From VFMC01 sp044359565 (GTDB lineage Bacteria; Actinomycetota; Acidimicrobiia; Acidimicrobiales; Ilumatobacteraceae): a stretch of 10,893 bases of DNA. The notes beneath the pieces were generated by a model. It saw only the letters and a program-made list of their open reading frames with translations. It did no database searches and had not been told where the DNA came from. The position numbers and the translations under genes were made by a program. The stretch spans positions 1-10,893 of the forward strand of contig JBIKLX010000108.1 of the NCBI GenBank assembly GCA_044359565.1. The letters are read 5' to 3'. How positions within the stretch are numbered: the stretch's first letter is position 1; each line of letters opens with the position of its first letter. This document shows positions 1 through 6,276 of the stretch, piece after piece.

Positions 1-54
1 CTCCGGGCCGGTACCATCGGCCCTGTCGTGGACATGATGGGGACAACTCGGTGA
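1..54 (+). CDS. C-terminal end of an unidentified upstream gene (partial)
   Basis: Frame 1 is open from the window edge to a TGA at 52-54 and gives a 17-residue tail ending in DMMGTTR. The stop overlaps the GTG start of the next gene as GTGA, the same arrangement seen at other gene junctions in this window, which supports real coding. The product cannot be identified from this tail. It is probably co-transcribed with the following hydrolase gene. Confidence 0.55.
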   Translation, partial: LRAGTIGPVVDMMGTTR

Positions 55-1019
55 CCGAGACGCGGGTGGGCGATCAGCGCCCAACCCGGGTGGTTGCGGT
101 CGACAAGCGCACGTGGGTGCAGGGTCGTCCCGCGGCCTACAGCGTTGCCGGCCAAGGGATGCCGGTGGTGCTGCTGCACGGGTGGGGCCTCGGCCATCAC
201 ACCTATCGCGACGTGATCGAGCGCATCGCGGCCGAGGGCGTGCGGGTAGTGGCGCCGGCGATGCCCGGGTTCGGCGGTACCGCCGATCTGCCCGACGACA
301 GCTTCTCGATGAGCGGCTACGCGCGTTGGGTGATCGACCTGCTCGACGTGCTCGGCATCGATGAACCCGCCGTTGTGGTGGGGCACAGCTTCGGTGGCGG
401 GGTGTCGATCCGTCTGGCCTACGACCATCCCGACCGGGTGCGGTCGCTGGTGCTGGTGAACTCGGTGGGTGGCTCGGCGTGGAAGCAGGGCAAGACGCTG
501 AAGTCGATCGCCGAGCGACCGCTGTGGGACTGGGGCCTGCACTTCCCGGCCGACATCTGGCCGGTGCGCCAGGCAACCCGCGTGTTGCCCATCATCGCCG
601 AGGACGTCGTGCCCAACGTGCTGCGCAACCCGCTGGCGTTCGTGCGGGTGGCGAACCTGGCGCGCCGAGCCGACCTGCGTCGCGAACTCGAAGCGCTGCG
701 CGACCGGGGTCTTCCGGTCACCCTCCTCTGGGCGTCGCGCGACGGCATCATCCCGCGTGAGTCGTTCGAGGCGCTGTGCGTGGCGTCGGGCGTGGAGGGC
801 ACGGTGGTCGACGGCTCGCACAGTTGGCTGCTGGCCGACCCCGAGCAGTTCGGCGAGATCATCACCAACGACATGCGCGTGGCCAAGGCGGCCCGCGAGT
901 TGGAGGCCGCGGCGGCCAAGGCAGCCGAGTCGCGGCCGAAGGGGTTGCGCCGGGTGACGACGCTCAGGAAGCGGGCAGACGCGGACCGGCAATCCGCAGA
1001 TCGCCCCGCCGCCGGGTGA
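51..1019 (+). CDS. Alpha/beta hydrolase fold protein
   Basis: A 322-residue serine hydrolase of the alpha/beta fold, probably cytoplasmic because no signal peptide is visible. The oxyanion-side HGWG motif is at residues 43-46. The nucleophile elbow GHSFGG at 111-116 places the catalytic serine at 113. The likely acid is Asp231 (SRDGIIP) and the likely base His257 (DGSHSW). The fold ends near residue 275; the remaining ~45 residues are an Ala/Lys/Arg-rich tail unlike the core. The start is a GTG overlapping the previous stop (GTGA), with GGGGA seven bases upstream as a plausible ribosome binding site. The 3' end overlaps the convergent selB by 56 bp, so the tail is encoded opposite the selB C-terminus. 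Substrate is unknown; esterase, epoxide hydrolase-like and C-C hydrolase activities all remain possible. Confidence 0.88.
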   Translation: MTETRVGDQRPTRVVAVDKRTWVQGRPAAYSVAGQGMPVVLLHGWGLGHHTYRDVIERIAAEGVRVVAPAMPGFGGTADLPDDSFSMSGYARWVIDLLDVLGIDEPAVVVGHSFGGGVSIRLAYDHPDRVRSLVLVNSVGGSAWKQGKTLKSIAERPLWDWGLHFPADIWPVRQATRVLPIIAEDVVPNVLRNPLAFVRVANLARRADLRRELEALRDRGLPVTLLWASRDGIIPRESFEALCVASGVEGTVVDGSHSWLLADPEQFGEIITNDMRVAKAARELEAAAAKAAESRPKGLRRVTTLRKRADADRQSADRPAAG

Positions 1020-2682
1020 TGCCCCGGGCGTCGAGTTCGTTCGCCAACGGCAACGCGAACTTGCGGGTGACGCCGAGCGCGTCACGGAATTGGGCCATCG
1101 TGACGCCGTCGGGCTGATCGCGCAGCAGGGTGGCCATGGCCCGCGCCGCGGTGTCGATGGCGCTGATGTGGAACGCGATGCCGTCGCGCTCAACCGCCAC
1201 ACCGCGACGCACGAGTTCGCGCAGGGCACCGCGGTCGGCCGGGGTGAGGTCGGGCGGCGTGGTGCCGCCTGCCGTCAGTGCGGCGGCGAGTGGGTGGTCG
1301 GCGAACTCGTCGACTGCGTCGGCTGGCCGGATGCGGCCACCCTCTGTGCGGGTGGCCGGCAGGGTGGGTGCCACGAGGCGTTCGCGCTCGTCGAGCGCGG
1401 CCAGGTCGAGGCCTGCGGATCCGGCAGCGGCGATACGCGCGGCAAGCAATTCCTTCATCGCCGCCAGTGCCGCCGGGTCGACCACCCAGGGGTCGATGGT
1501 GGGTGGCACGTCGGCACCCGTAAGGGCGGTGAGCACGTCGGCCCGCACCCAGCCGCGTTCGCGAACGATGCGCTCGATGCTGCGATCGGGCCGGGCCTTC
1601 GATGCGGGGAGCACCGGTGCCACATCGAGCACCTCGCCGCCGCCCACGGTCTCGTTGCGTCCCGACTCGCGCAGGATGAAGCGGTCGCCCATCACCAACG
1701 GCAGCGGCACCGCCAGGTGCACGCGCACATGACCCGTCTCGCCGGGCACGATGGCCCGGTCGCCCAGGATGCGCACCTTCACCGGCCATTCGCCCGAGCC
1801 GATGTAGGCCATGTACGCGCCTCGTCGCGACACCTCGTGATCGAGCGAGGTGAGCACGTCGAGCGACGCGTCGAAGCGGGTGGCGGGCACCCACTGCTCG
1901 CTCACCACCACTGCGTCGCCACGAGCGAGCAGGTGGTGGTCGACGCCGCTGAGGTTCAGTGCCACACGGTGCCCGGGCCCCACCCGGTCGACGGACCGGC
2001 CGTGACTCTGGATCGAGCGCACCCGCGCGTCGCGCCCGGCGGGCACGATGTCGACGCGCTGGTCGACCTCGAGTGCTCCGCCCGTGAGGGTGCCGGTGAC
2101 CACGGTGCCGCTGCCCTTGGCCGCGAACGAGCGGTCGATCCACAGGCGCGGCCGACTGCGGTCGAGCGATGGCTGGGTACGGGCGACCAGGTCGTCGAGC
2201 GCAGTGCGCAGGTGGTCGAGTCCGGTGCCGGTGGTGCTGCTGACCGGCACGACGGGGGCGTCGGCCAGGAACGTGCCGGCCAGGTGATCGCCCACGTCGA
2301 GCGTCTGCAGCTCGAGCCACTCGTCATCGACCAGGTCGCTCTTGGTGAGCACCACCACGCCGTGGCGGAGGCCCAGCAACTGCAGGATGCGGAGGTGCTC
2401 CTCGCTCTGCGGCTTCCAGCCCTCGGTGGCGGCCACCACGAACACGCAGGCATCGACCCCACCCACCCCGGCCAGCATGTTGCGCAGGAACCGCACATGG
2501 CCGGGCACGTCGACCAGGCCGACCTCCTCGCCCGACGGCAGCGCCAGGTGGGCGAAGCCGAGGTCGATGGTGAGCCCGCGGCGCTTCTCTTCGGCGAAGC
2601 GGTCGGGGTCGGTGCCGGTGAGGGCCAGCACGAGCGACGACTTGCCGTGATCGACGTGGCCGGCGGTGGCGACGACGCGCAC
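964..2682 (-). CDS. selB: Selenocysteine-specific translation elongation factor SelB
   Basis: A 572-residue GTPase, slightly shorter than E. coli SelB (about 614). It delivers selenocysteyl-tRNA-Sec to ribosomes paused at UGA codons that are followed by a SECIS hairpin. The GTPase motifs are all present: G1 GHVDHGKS (8-15), switch I RRGLTID (35-41), G3 DVPGH (58-62) and G4 TKSD (113-116). EF-Tu-like beta-barrel domains follow (about 175-350, including AKGSGTVVTGT at 188-198). The C-terminal half consists of winged-helix modules; the last one (about 510-572) has the basic surface expected to grip the SECIS RNA. The start is a GTG six bases after the selA stop, so the two are very likely co-transcribed and coupled. 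The 3' end overlaps the convergent hydrolase gene by 56 bp. Confidence 0.96.
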   Translation of the reverse strand: MRVVATAGHVDHGKSSLVLALTGTDPDRFAEEKRRGLTIDLGFAHLALPSGEEVGLVDVPGHVRFLRNMLAGVGGVDACVFVVAATEGWKPQSEEHLRILQLLGLRHGVVVLTKSDLVDDEWLELQTLDVGDHLAGTFLADAPVVPVSSTTGTGLDHLRTALDDLVARTQPSLDRSRPRLWIDRSFAAKGSGTVVTGTLTGGALEVDQRVDIVPAGRDARVRSIQSHGRSVDRVGPGHRVALNLSGVDHHLLARGDAVVVSEQWVPATRFDASLDVLTSLDHEVSRRGAYMAYIGSGEWPVKVRILGDRAIVPGETGHVRVHLAVPLPLVMGDRFILRESGRNETVGGGEVLDVAPVLPASKARPDRSIERIVRERGWVRADVLTALTGADVPPTIDPWVVDPAALAAMKELLAARIAAAGSAGLDLAALDERERLVAPTLPATRTEGGRIRPADAVDEFADHPLAAALTAGGTTPPDLTPADRGALRELVRRGVAVERDGIAFHISAIDTAARAMATLLRDQPDGVTMAQFRDALGVTRKFALPLANELDARGITRRRGDLRIAGPRLPAS

Positions 2683-2688
2683 TGGGGG

Positions 2689-3993
2689 TCAGCCGCGGCC
2701 GAGCGCGGTGGTGAGCGCCGCGACGACGACGGCGTCGTCGGCAGGGTCGACGGTGCGTAGGTCGAGGCTGGTGCGGCCGTCGCGCACACGGGCGACGACG
2801 GGTGGCGTGCCAGCACGCAGCGCAGCGAGGTGGTCGCCGCGCAGGACCACGCCGTAGCTGGGCATCGTGGTGCCGGGTGCCGAACCGGCCCCGGGCAGGG
2901 CGTCCATCGCCTCGGGCTGGGCTCCGGGCACTTGCGCAGCGATGGCCTCGGCGCGGGCCCGCAGCGAATCGAGCGGCGCCGCGACCATCTGCCAGAACGG
3001 CACCTCGTCGACCACCCGTCGGTGCAGATAGGCGAGCGCAGTCTGCTGCAACGCGGCCAGCACCAGCGTGCCGGGCCGCAGCGCACGGGCCAGTGGGTGC
3101 TTGCTGCAGGCGGCCACGAGATCGGCGCGTCCGGCGATCACACCCACCTGCGGCCCGCCCATCAGCTTGTCGCCGCTGAAGGTGACGAGCGCTGCGCCGG
3201 CGGCCAGCGACTGCACGGCGGCGGGCTCGCCGGCCAGCCAAGCGGGTGGTGCACCGGGTAGCCACGGGCAGCTGGCGTCGATGAGGCCGCTGCCGATGTC
3301 GGCCACCACCGGCACGCCCAGGGTGGCGAGCTGGTCGACCGGGGTCTCCTCGACGAACCCCTCGACGCGGTAGTTGCTGGGGTGCACCTTCAGCACCATC
3401 GCCACATCGGCGTTCTTGCGGGCCAGCGCCCGGCGGTAGTCGGCCACCCGGGTGCGGTTGGTGGTGCCCACGTCGACCAGTTCGGCGCCCGACTGCTCCA
3501 TCACCTCGGGCACCCGGAAGCTGCCGCCGATCTCGACGCTCTCGCCACGGCTCACCAGCACCTGGCGACCGTGGGCCAGTGCTGCACACACCAGCAGCAC
3601 GGCGGCGGCGTTGTTGTTCACGATGATGGCTTCCTCGGCGCCGCACATGCGGGCGAGCAGCTGGCCGACGGCGCGCTGGCGCGACCCGCGCTCGCCGGTG
3701 GCGAGGTCGAACTCGACGTTCACGGCGCGGGCCTCGGCGTGGAACGCAACCGGGGCCCGGCCGAGGTTGGTGTGCAACAGCACGCCGGTGGCGTTCACCA
3801 CATCGGTGAGCAGGGTGCGGCGGAACGCCTCGGCCCGGGCCGGTGCGCCGGCGACATCGTGGTCGGCAATGGCCTGGCGGGCGATGTCGACGCAGATGGC
3901 GTGCGGCAGCCCACTGGGCGCCAGCGAGCGGGCGAGCGCATCGACACTGGGCGGACGGCCGGCAGGCGCCACGGTCGGGGCCGATGCGTTCAT
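2689..3993 (-). CDS. selA: L-seryl-tRNA(Sec) selenium transferase SelA
   Basis: A 434-residue PLP enzyme, close to the usual bacterial length of about 460. It converts Ser-tRNA-Sec to Sec-tRNA-Sec using selenophosphate. Family hallmarks are HTNLGRAP (74-81), VNNNAAAVLL (125-134), SRGESVEIGGSFRVPEVM (148-165), VGTTNRT (175-181), KVHPSNYRVEGF (202-213), ADIGSGL (231-237) and SGDKLMGGPQ (273-282), where Lys276 is the PLP Schiff-base lysine. I chose the ATG at 3993 because the protein then begins shortly before the family's N-terminal PSVDAL segment. The open frame continues upstream to 4863, but only because the GGGYY repeat has no stop codon; that extension is not SelA-like. A TACGCT -10 candidate ends seven bases before the ATG, which suggests a leaderless transcript. 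selB follows six bases downstream. Confidence 0.96.
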   Translation of the reverse strand: MNASAPTVAPAGRPPSVDALARSLAPSGLPHAICVDIARQAIADHDVAGAPARAEAFRRTLLTDVVNATGVLLHTNLGRAPVAFHAEARAVNVEFDLATGERGSRQRAVGQLLARMCGAEEAIIVNNNAAAVLLVCAALAHGRQVLVSRGESVEIGGSFRVPEVMEQSGAELVDVGTTNRTRVADYRRALARKNADVAMVLKVHPSNYRVEGFVEETPVDQLATLGVPVVADIGSGLIDASCPWLPGAPPAWLAGEPAAVQSLAAGAALVTFSGDKLMGGPQVGVIAGRADLVAACSKHPLARALRPGTLVLAALQQTALAYLHRRVVDEVPFWQMVAAPLDSLRARAEAIAAQVPGAQPEAMDALPGAGSAPGTTMPSYGVVLRGDHLAALRAGTPPVVARVRDGRTSLDLRTVDPADDAVVVAALTTALGRG

Positions 3994-3996
3994 CCC

Positions 3997-4009
3997 GTGG
4001 AGCGTAGGC
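3997..4009 (+). repeat. 13-bp direct repeat, left copy (GTGGAGCGTAGGC)
   Basis: An exact 13-base match to 4291-4303 in the same orientation. This copy lies three bases upstream of the selA start codon. The two copies flank a 281-bp segment holding the palindrome and the GGGYY array. The match is seen directly; its interpretation as a target-site duplication or recombination scar is inference. Confidence 0.75.
4001..4006 (-). promoter_or_regulatory. Candidate -10 element of selA (TACGCT)
   Basis: Read on the minus strand, TACGCT matches the actinobacterial TAnnnT pattern and ends seven bases before the selA ATG. That is the distance expected if transcription starts at the A of the start codon (a leaderless mRNA). 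No convincing -35 is visible and no strong Shine-Dalgarno precedes the ATG. It lies inside one copy of a 13-bp direct repeat. Confidence 0.4.
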
Positions 4010-4063
4010 GGTCGCCCTCCCCACCCGCACCCGTGCTCGTACCCGCTTGGGCGGCTCCCCCAG

Positions 4064-4113
4064 CTCTGTGTCGTGACACAGAGCGAACGTTCCGTCTGTG
4101 TCACGACACAGAC
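4064..4113. repeat. 50-bp compound palindrome (two nested 20-bp palindromes)
   Basis: The left unit (4064-4083) is CTCTGTGTC, GT, GACACAGAG. The right unit (4094-4113) is GTCTGTGTC, AC, GACACAGAC. Each has perfect 9-bp arms. The two-base centres GT and AC are complements, and between the units sits GAACGTTC (4085-4092), itself a perfect palindrome. The whole 50 bp is therefore symmetric about 4088/4089, with 22 of 25 base pairs matching. As DNA it could be two operator sites for dimeric repressors or form a cruciform. As RNA it could form two 8-bp hairpins or one long one. There is no T-tract and it lies between divergent genes, so it does not look like a terminator. Confidence 0.85.
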
Positions 4114-4120
4114 GAGGGAG

Positions 4121-4275
4121 GGGCTGGGCTGGGCTGGGTCGGGTCGGGCTGGGTCGGGTCGGGTCGGGTCGGGCTGGGTCGGGTCGGGCTGGGTCGGGTC
4201 GGGTCGGGCTGGGTCGGGTCGGGCTGGGTCGGGTCGGGCTGGGCTGGGTCGGGCTGGGCTGGGCTGGGTCGGGCC
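4121..4275 (+). repeat. GGGYY pentanucleotide tandem array (31 units)
   Basis: There are 31 consecutive five-base units in perfect phase. Thirteen are GGGCT, seventeen are GGGTC and the last is GGGCC. With A for GGGCT and B for GGGTC, the run lengths are A3 B2 A1 B4 A1 B2 A1 B3 A1 B2 A1 B2 A2 B1 A3 B1. A 15-bp higher-order ABB period is visible in the middle. Every unit keeps three Gs and two pyrimidines, so the plus strand is a continuous series of G3 tracts with two-base loops, the classic sequence type for G-quadruplex formation; the minus strand could form i-motifs. It ends 39 bp before the dut start. Unit number is likely to vary by slippage. Confidence 0.93.
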
Positions 4276-4290
4276 GGGGTGGGGGGTGAG

Positions 4291-4303
4291 GTGGAGCGTA
4301 GGC
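4291..4303 (+). repeat. 13-bp direct repeat, right copy (GTGGAGCGTAGGC)
   Basis: Identical to 3997-4009 and in the same orientation. It lies 11 bases upstream of the dut ATG and contains most of the TAGGCT -10 candidate. Because selA and dut are divergent, two independently kept promoter motifs would be expected as inverted copies rather than direct ones. Confidence 0.75.
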
Positions 4304-4304
4304 T
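4299..4304 (+). promoter_or_regulatory. Candidate -10 element of dut (TAGGCT)
   Basis: TAGGCT fits the TAnnnT pattern and ends ten bases before the dut ATG, implying a leader of only a few bases. A -35 would fall in the G-rich end of the pentamer array, where no TTGAC-like hexamer is seen. If this is the real promoter, the repeat array is not transcribed into dut mRNA. Confidence 0.4.
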
Positions 4305-4314
4305 CTGCGGTGCC

Positions 4315-4752
4315 ATGGTGGACATCCCGATCGTGCGACTCGACCCCGACCTGCCGCTGCCGGCGTACACCCACCCGGGTGATGCGGGGCTCGACCTGCG
4401 GGCCCGCATCGACACCACGGTGCCCGCCGCCGGGGGCCGGGTGCTGGTGCCCACGGGTGTGGCCATCGCCATCCCCGAGGGCCATGCCGGCTGGGTGCTG
4501 CCGCGCAGCGGCCTGGCGCTCGAGCACGGCATCGCGCTGGTGAACGCGCCGGGCCTCATCGACGCTGCCTACCGGGGCGAACTGAAGGTGATCCTGTTGA
4601 ACACCGACCCGCACCGCGACTTCGTCGTGCACCGCGGCGACCGCATCGCGCAACTGGTCATCCAGCGCTTCGCCACGGTGCAGTGGGCCGAGGTCGACAG
4701 CCTCGAGGGCGACGACCGCGGCGGCGGCTTCGGCCACAGTGGCCGGCGCTGA
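4315..4752 (+). CDS. dut: Deoxyuridine 5'-triphosphate nucleotidohydrolase (dUTPase)
   Basis: A 145-residue trimeric-type dUTPase that hydrolyses dUTP to dUMP and pyrophosphate, keeping uracil out of DNA and feeding dTMP synthesis. All five motifs are visible: I at 21-30 (PGDAGLDLRA), II at 63-68 (PRSGLA), III at 78-88 (APGLIDAAYRG, with the catalytic-site Asp83 and Tyr86), IV at 107-113 (RGDRIAQ) and V at 135-143 (RGGGFGHSG, with the base-stacking Phe139). I chose the ATG at 4315 because the protein then starts like other actinobacterial Dut proteins (IVRLDPDLPLP). An in-frame GTG at 4291 and longer extensions through the GGGYY array are possible on paper but give non-homologous sequence. 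The next gene overlaps its 3' end by 14 bp. Confidence 0.95.
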   Translation: MVDIPIVRLDPDLPLPAYTHPGDAGLDLRARIDTTVPAAGGRVLVPTGVAIAIPEGHAGWVLPRSGLALEHGIALVNAPGLIDAAYRGELKVILLNTDPHRDFVVHRGDRIAQLVIQRFATVQWAEVDSLEGDDRGGGFGHSGRR

Positions 4753-5299
4753 GTTGGACGACGTGGGCTCGCTCTCGGCTGAGTTCGTCCCGGCCGACTT
4801 CGTGGTGCCTCGCACGTTGCAGGGTGAGGGCTTCGTGCTCGAACCGCTCGGTCCCGAGCACAACGACAGTGATCATGCGGCCTGGTCGGGGTCGATCGAC
4901 CACATCCACGCCACCCCCGGCTTCACCGCCGCGCTCTGGCAGGGCGACGACTGGCCGTACCCGATGAGCAGCGAGCAGAACCTGGCCGACCTGCAGATGC
5001 ACGCCCGCGAGTTCGCGGCGGCCGAGGCATTCGCCTATACGGTGCTCGCAGCCGGCCGAGCCTCCGGCGTGCTCGACGACCACGGCGACGATGACACGAT
5101 CGACGTCATCGGCTGTGTGTACATCGACCCCGACCCGAATGCCGTTGTGCAGCCGGCCGCGATGGTGCGGTGCTGGGTCCGTGCCGACCACGCCGACCTC
5201 GACCCGTTGCTGGCCGCGACGGTGGCCGACTGGCTGCAGCACGACTGGCCATTGGCGGCGGTGCGATTCCCGGGCCGCGACTGGTCGCTACCCGGCTGA
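4739..5299 (+). CDS. GNAT-like N-acetyltransferase (putative)
   Basis: A 186-residue protein that I place in the GNAT-like acetyltransferase class. The evidence is overall layout: an N-terminal FVLEPLGPEHN strand-helix start (32-42), the segment PMSSEQNLADLQMHAREF (75-92), a central strand IDVIGCVYIDP (121-131) and a strand-helix WVRADHADLDPLL (146-158). The usual acetyl-CoA pyrophosphate loop (Q/RxxGxG/A) is not obvious, so activity is uncertain. The GTG start overlaps dut by 14 bp and gives the longest frame; in-frame TTG (4754) or GTG (4763) starts are alternatives, and no clear Shine-Dalgarno decides. It is probably co-transcribed with dut, although a functional link is not evident. The 3' end overlaps the convergent methyltransferase gene by 12 bp. 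Confidence 0.65.
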   Translation: MAGAELDDVGSLSAEFVPADFVVPRTLQGEGFVLEPLGPEHNDSDHAAWSGSIDHIHATPGFTAALWQGDDWPYPMSSEQNLADLQMHAREFAAAEAFAYTVLAAGRASGVLDDHGDDDTIDVIGCVYIDPDPNAVVQPAAMVRCWVRADHADLDPLLAATVADWLQHDWPLAAVRFPGRDWSLPG

Positions 5300-6268
5300 G
5301 CGGCGCGGCCGAAACCTCGCCAGCACGCGTCGGCCGAGGGCATTCGCTCGGCGCTGCACGCCCGCTGCCCGCCACGAACGGCTGGCGAGGATCGCGTCGC
5401 GTTCGGCGCGCACTGCGCTCAGATCGCGCTCGGCAGCGGCCAGCTCGGCGCGAACTCGGGCGGTCTCCGATGCTCGCTGCTCGAGCGGAGTGCGCTCGGC
5501 ACGGGTGGGGCTGTCGACAGCGCGCAGCGACACGAAGAACTCACCGCCGACGGTATCGCTCACGCGATCGATCTCGAATCGCAACAGGCTTCGGCGCTGC
5601 AGGGCCTCGAACACGGTGGTGAACGAGCGGGGCGTGAACACCCAGCAGTGCACGTCGTCGTAGTCGCCGGTCGCCACCACCGCCCGGGCTCGTGCCAGTG
5701 CCTCGTCCTCACTGTGCACCGGCACCAACTCGGCGAACGCGGGCTCTTCGTTCCAGGCGATGTGCCCGTGCCAGGCGACGGCGCCGGCGTAGTGGTCGTA
5801 CACCTGGCGTGCGGTCGGCACGGTTGCGCCGGTGAGGTGTGCGGCGACGATATCGGCGGCGACGGTGGGGCTGCGCAGTGCGTCGAAACACCGGCGATGG
5901 TCGGGCACCGCGAGCGCCACGACACCGCCGGGACGCAGCACGCTGTGGATGTCGTCGAGCCAGCGCACAGGATCGGGAACATGTTCGATCACGTGTGAGG
6001 CGACGATGTAGTCGAAAGGGGCTGCATCGCCCACTGCCGCGGCGATCGTGCCTTCAGCGATGACATGATCGATCGCGACGATGGCCTCGATGTCGAACCC
6101 GTCGTGGGTGGCATAGCGCGACCGGAGTGCCGCAGTGTCGACATGGTCGAGATAGTGGACGCGACCCATGTCGCGGGTGACCACCGGATTGGCGAGTGGC
6201 CCGAGTTCGAGCCCGAGCGCTGTCGACGCGTCGATGCCTCGTAGCAGCTGTCGTCGCCGGTCGTCCAC
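5288..6268 (-). CDS. Class I SAM-dependent methyltransferase with C-terminal coiled coil
   Basis: A 326-residue protein. The Rossmann methyltransferase domain covers about residues 15-130. It has a motif I variant LELGP (20-24), ASHVIEHVPDPVRWLDDI (90-107) with the FDYIVASH strand before it, and LRPGGVVALAVPDHRR (111-126). Proteins with this pattern are often sugar or glycan methyltransferases from cell-surface clusters, but no glycosyltransferase lies beside it. Residues 255-292 form a charged heptad-like helix, followed by SRSWR (296-300) and a basic tail. The GTG at 6268 is the first start after the NUDIX stop; the open frame continues to 6667 only as a shadow of the NUDIX gene. A TAGCCT -10 candidate sits eight bases upstream. 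The stop overlaps the convergent acetyltransferase gene by 12 bp. The substrate is unknown. Confidence 0.85.
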   Translation of the reverse strand: MDDRRRQLLRGIDASTALGLELGPLANPVVTRDMGRVHYLDHVDTAALRSRYATHDGFDIEAIVAIDHVIAEGTIAAAVGDAAPFDYIVASHVIEHVPDPVRWLDDIHSVLRPGGVVALAVPDHRRCFDALRSPTVAADIVAAHLTGATVPTARQVYDHYAGAVAWHGHIAWNEEPAFAELVPVHSEDEALARARAVVATGDYDDVHCWVFTPRSFTTVFEALQRRSLLRFEIDRVSDTVGGEFFVSLRAVDSPTRAERTPLEQRASETARVRAELAAAERDLSAVRAERDAILASRSWRAAGVQRRANALGRRVLARFRPRRSAG

Positions 6269-6276
6269 GATGGCTG

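Larger units (their letters stand above)
3994..4314. other. selA-dut divergent intergenic region with palindrome and GGGYY repeat
   Basis: This 321-bp stretch is the only gene-free region above 300 bp. From left to right it holds a 13-bp repeat copy with a candidate selA -10, about 54 bp of C-rich sequence with no recognised feature, the 50-bp compound palindrome, the GGGYY tandem array, a short G-rich tail, and a second 13-bp repeat copy with a candidate dut -10. All six frames stay open across the pentamer array, so long frames cross it. Their translations there are low-complexity and resemble no protein, so I call no gene. No tRNA fold is apparent. Confidence 0.85.

Noticed and set aside
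1090..2760. A 556-codon open frame on the plus strand antisense to selB.
   Set aside because: It mirrors selB in high-GC sequence, with His/Gly/Ala-rich composition and no recognisable domain. The selB frame is fully motif-supported.
4064..4113. The palindromes as an intrinsic terminator.
   Set aside because: They lie between two divergent genes rather than after a gene, and no T-run follows on either strand.
4121..4275. The repeat array as a CRISPR.
   Set aside because: Units are five bases without spacers, and no cas genes are present.
3382..4314. Long open frames running through the GGGYY array and joining dut (plus strand) or selA (minus strand).
   Set aside because: The array has no stop codon in any frame, so frames stay open automatically. 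The translations are simple Gly-Trp-Val-Arg or Pro-Asp-Ala-Arg repeats, and homology of dut and selA begins at 4315 and 3993.
3994..4314. A possible tRNA-Sec gene next to selA.
   Set aside because: No acceptor stem, T-loop (GTTCRA) or UCA anticodon arm could be laid on either strand; the region is palindrome plus repeat.
4291..4314. GTG at 4291 as the dut start, with the G-rich tail of the array as a ribosome binding site.
   Set aside because: It would add eight residues not found in related dUTPases, and it would place the start inside the 13-bp repeat upstream of the likely -10.
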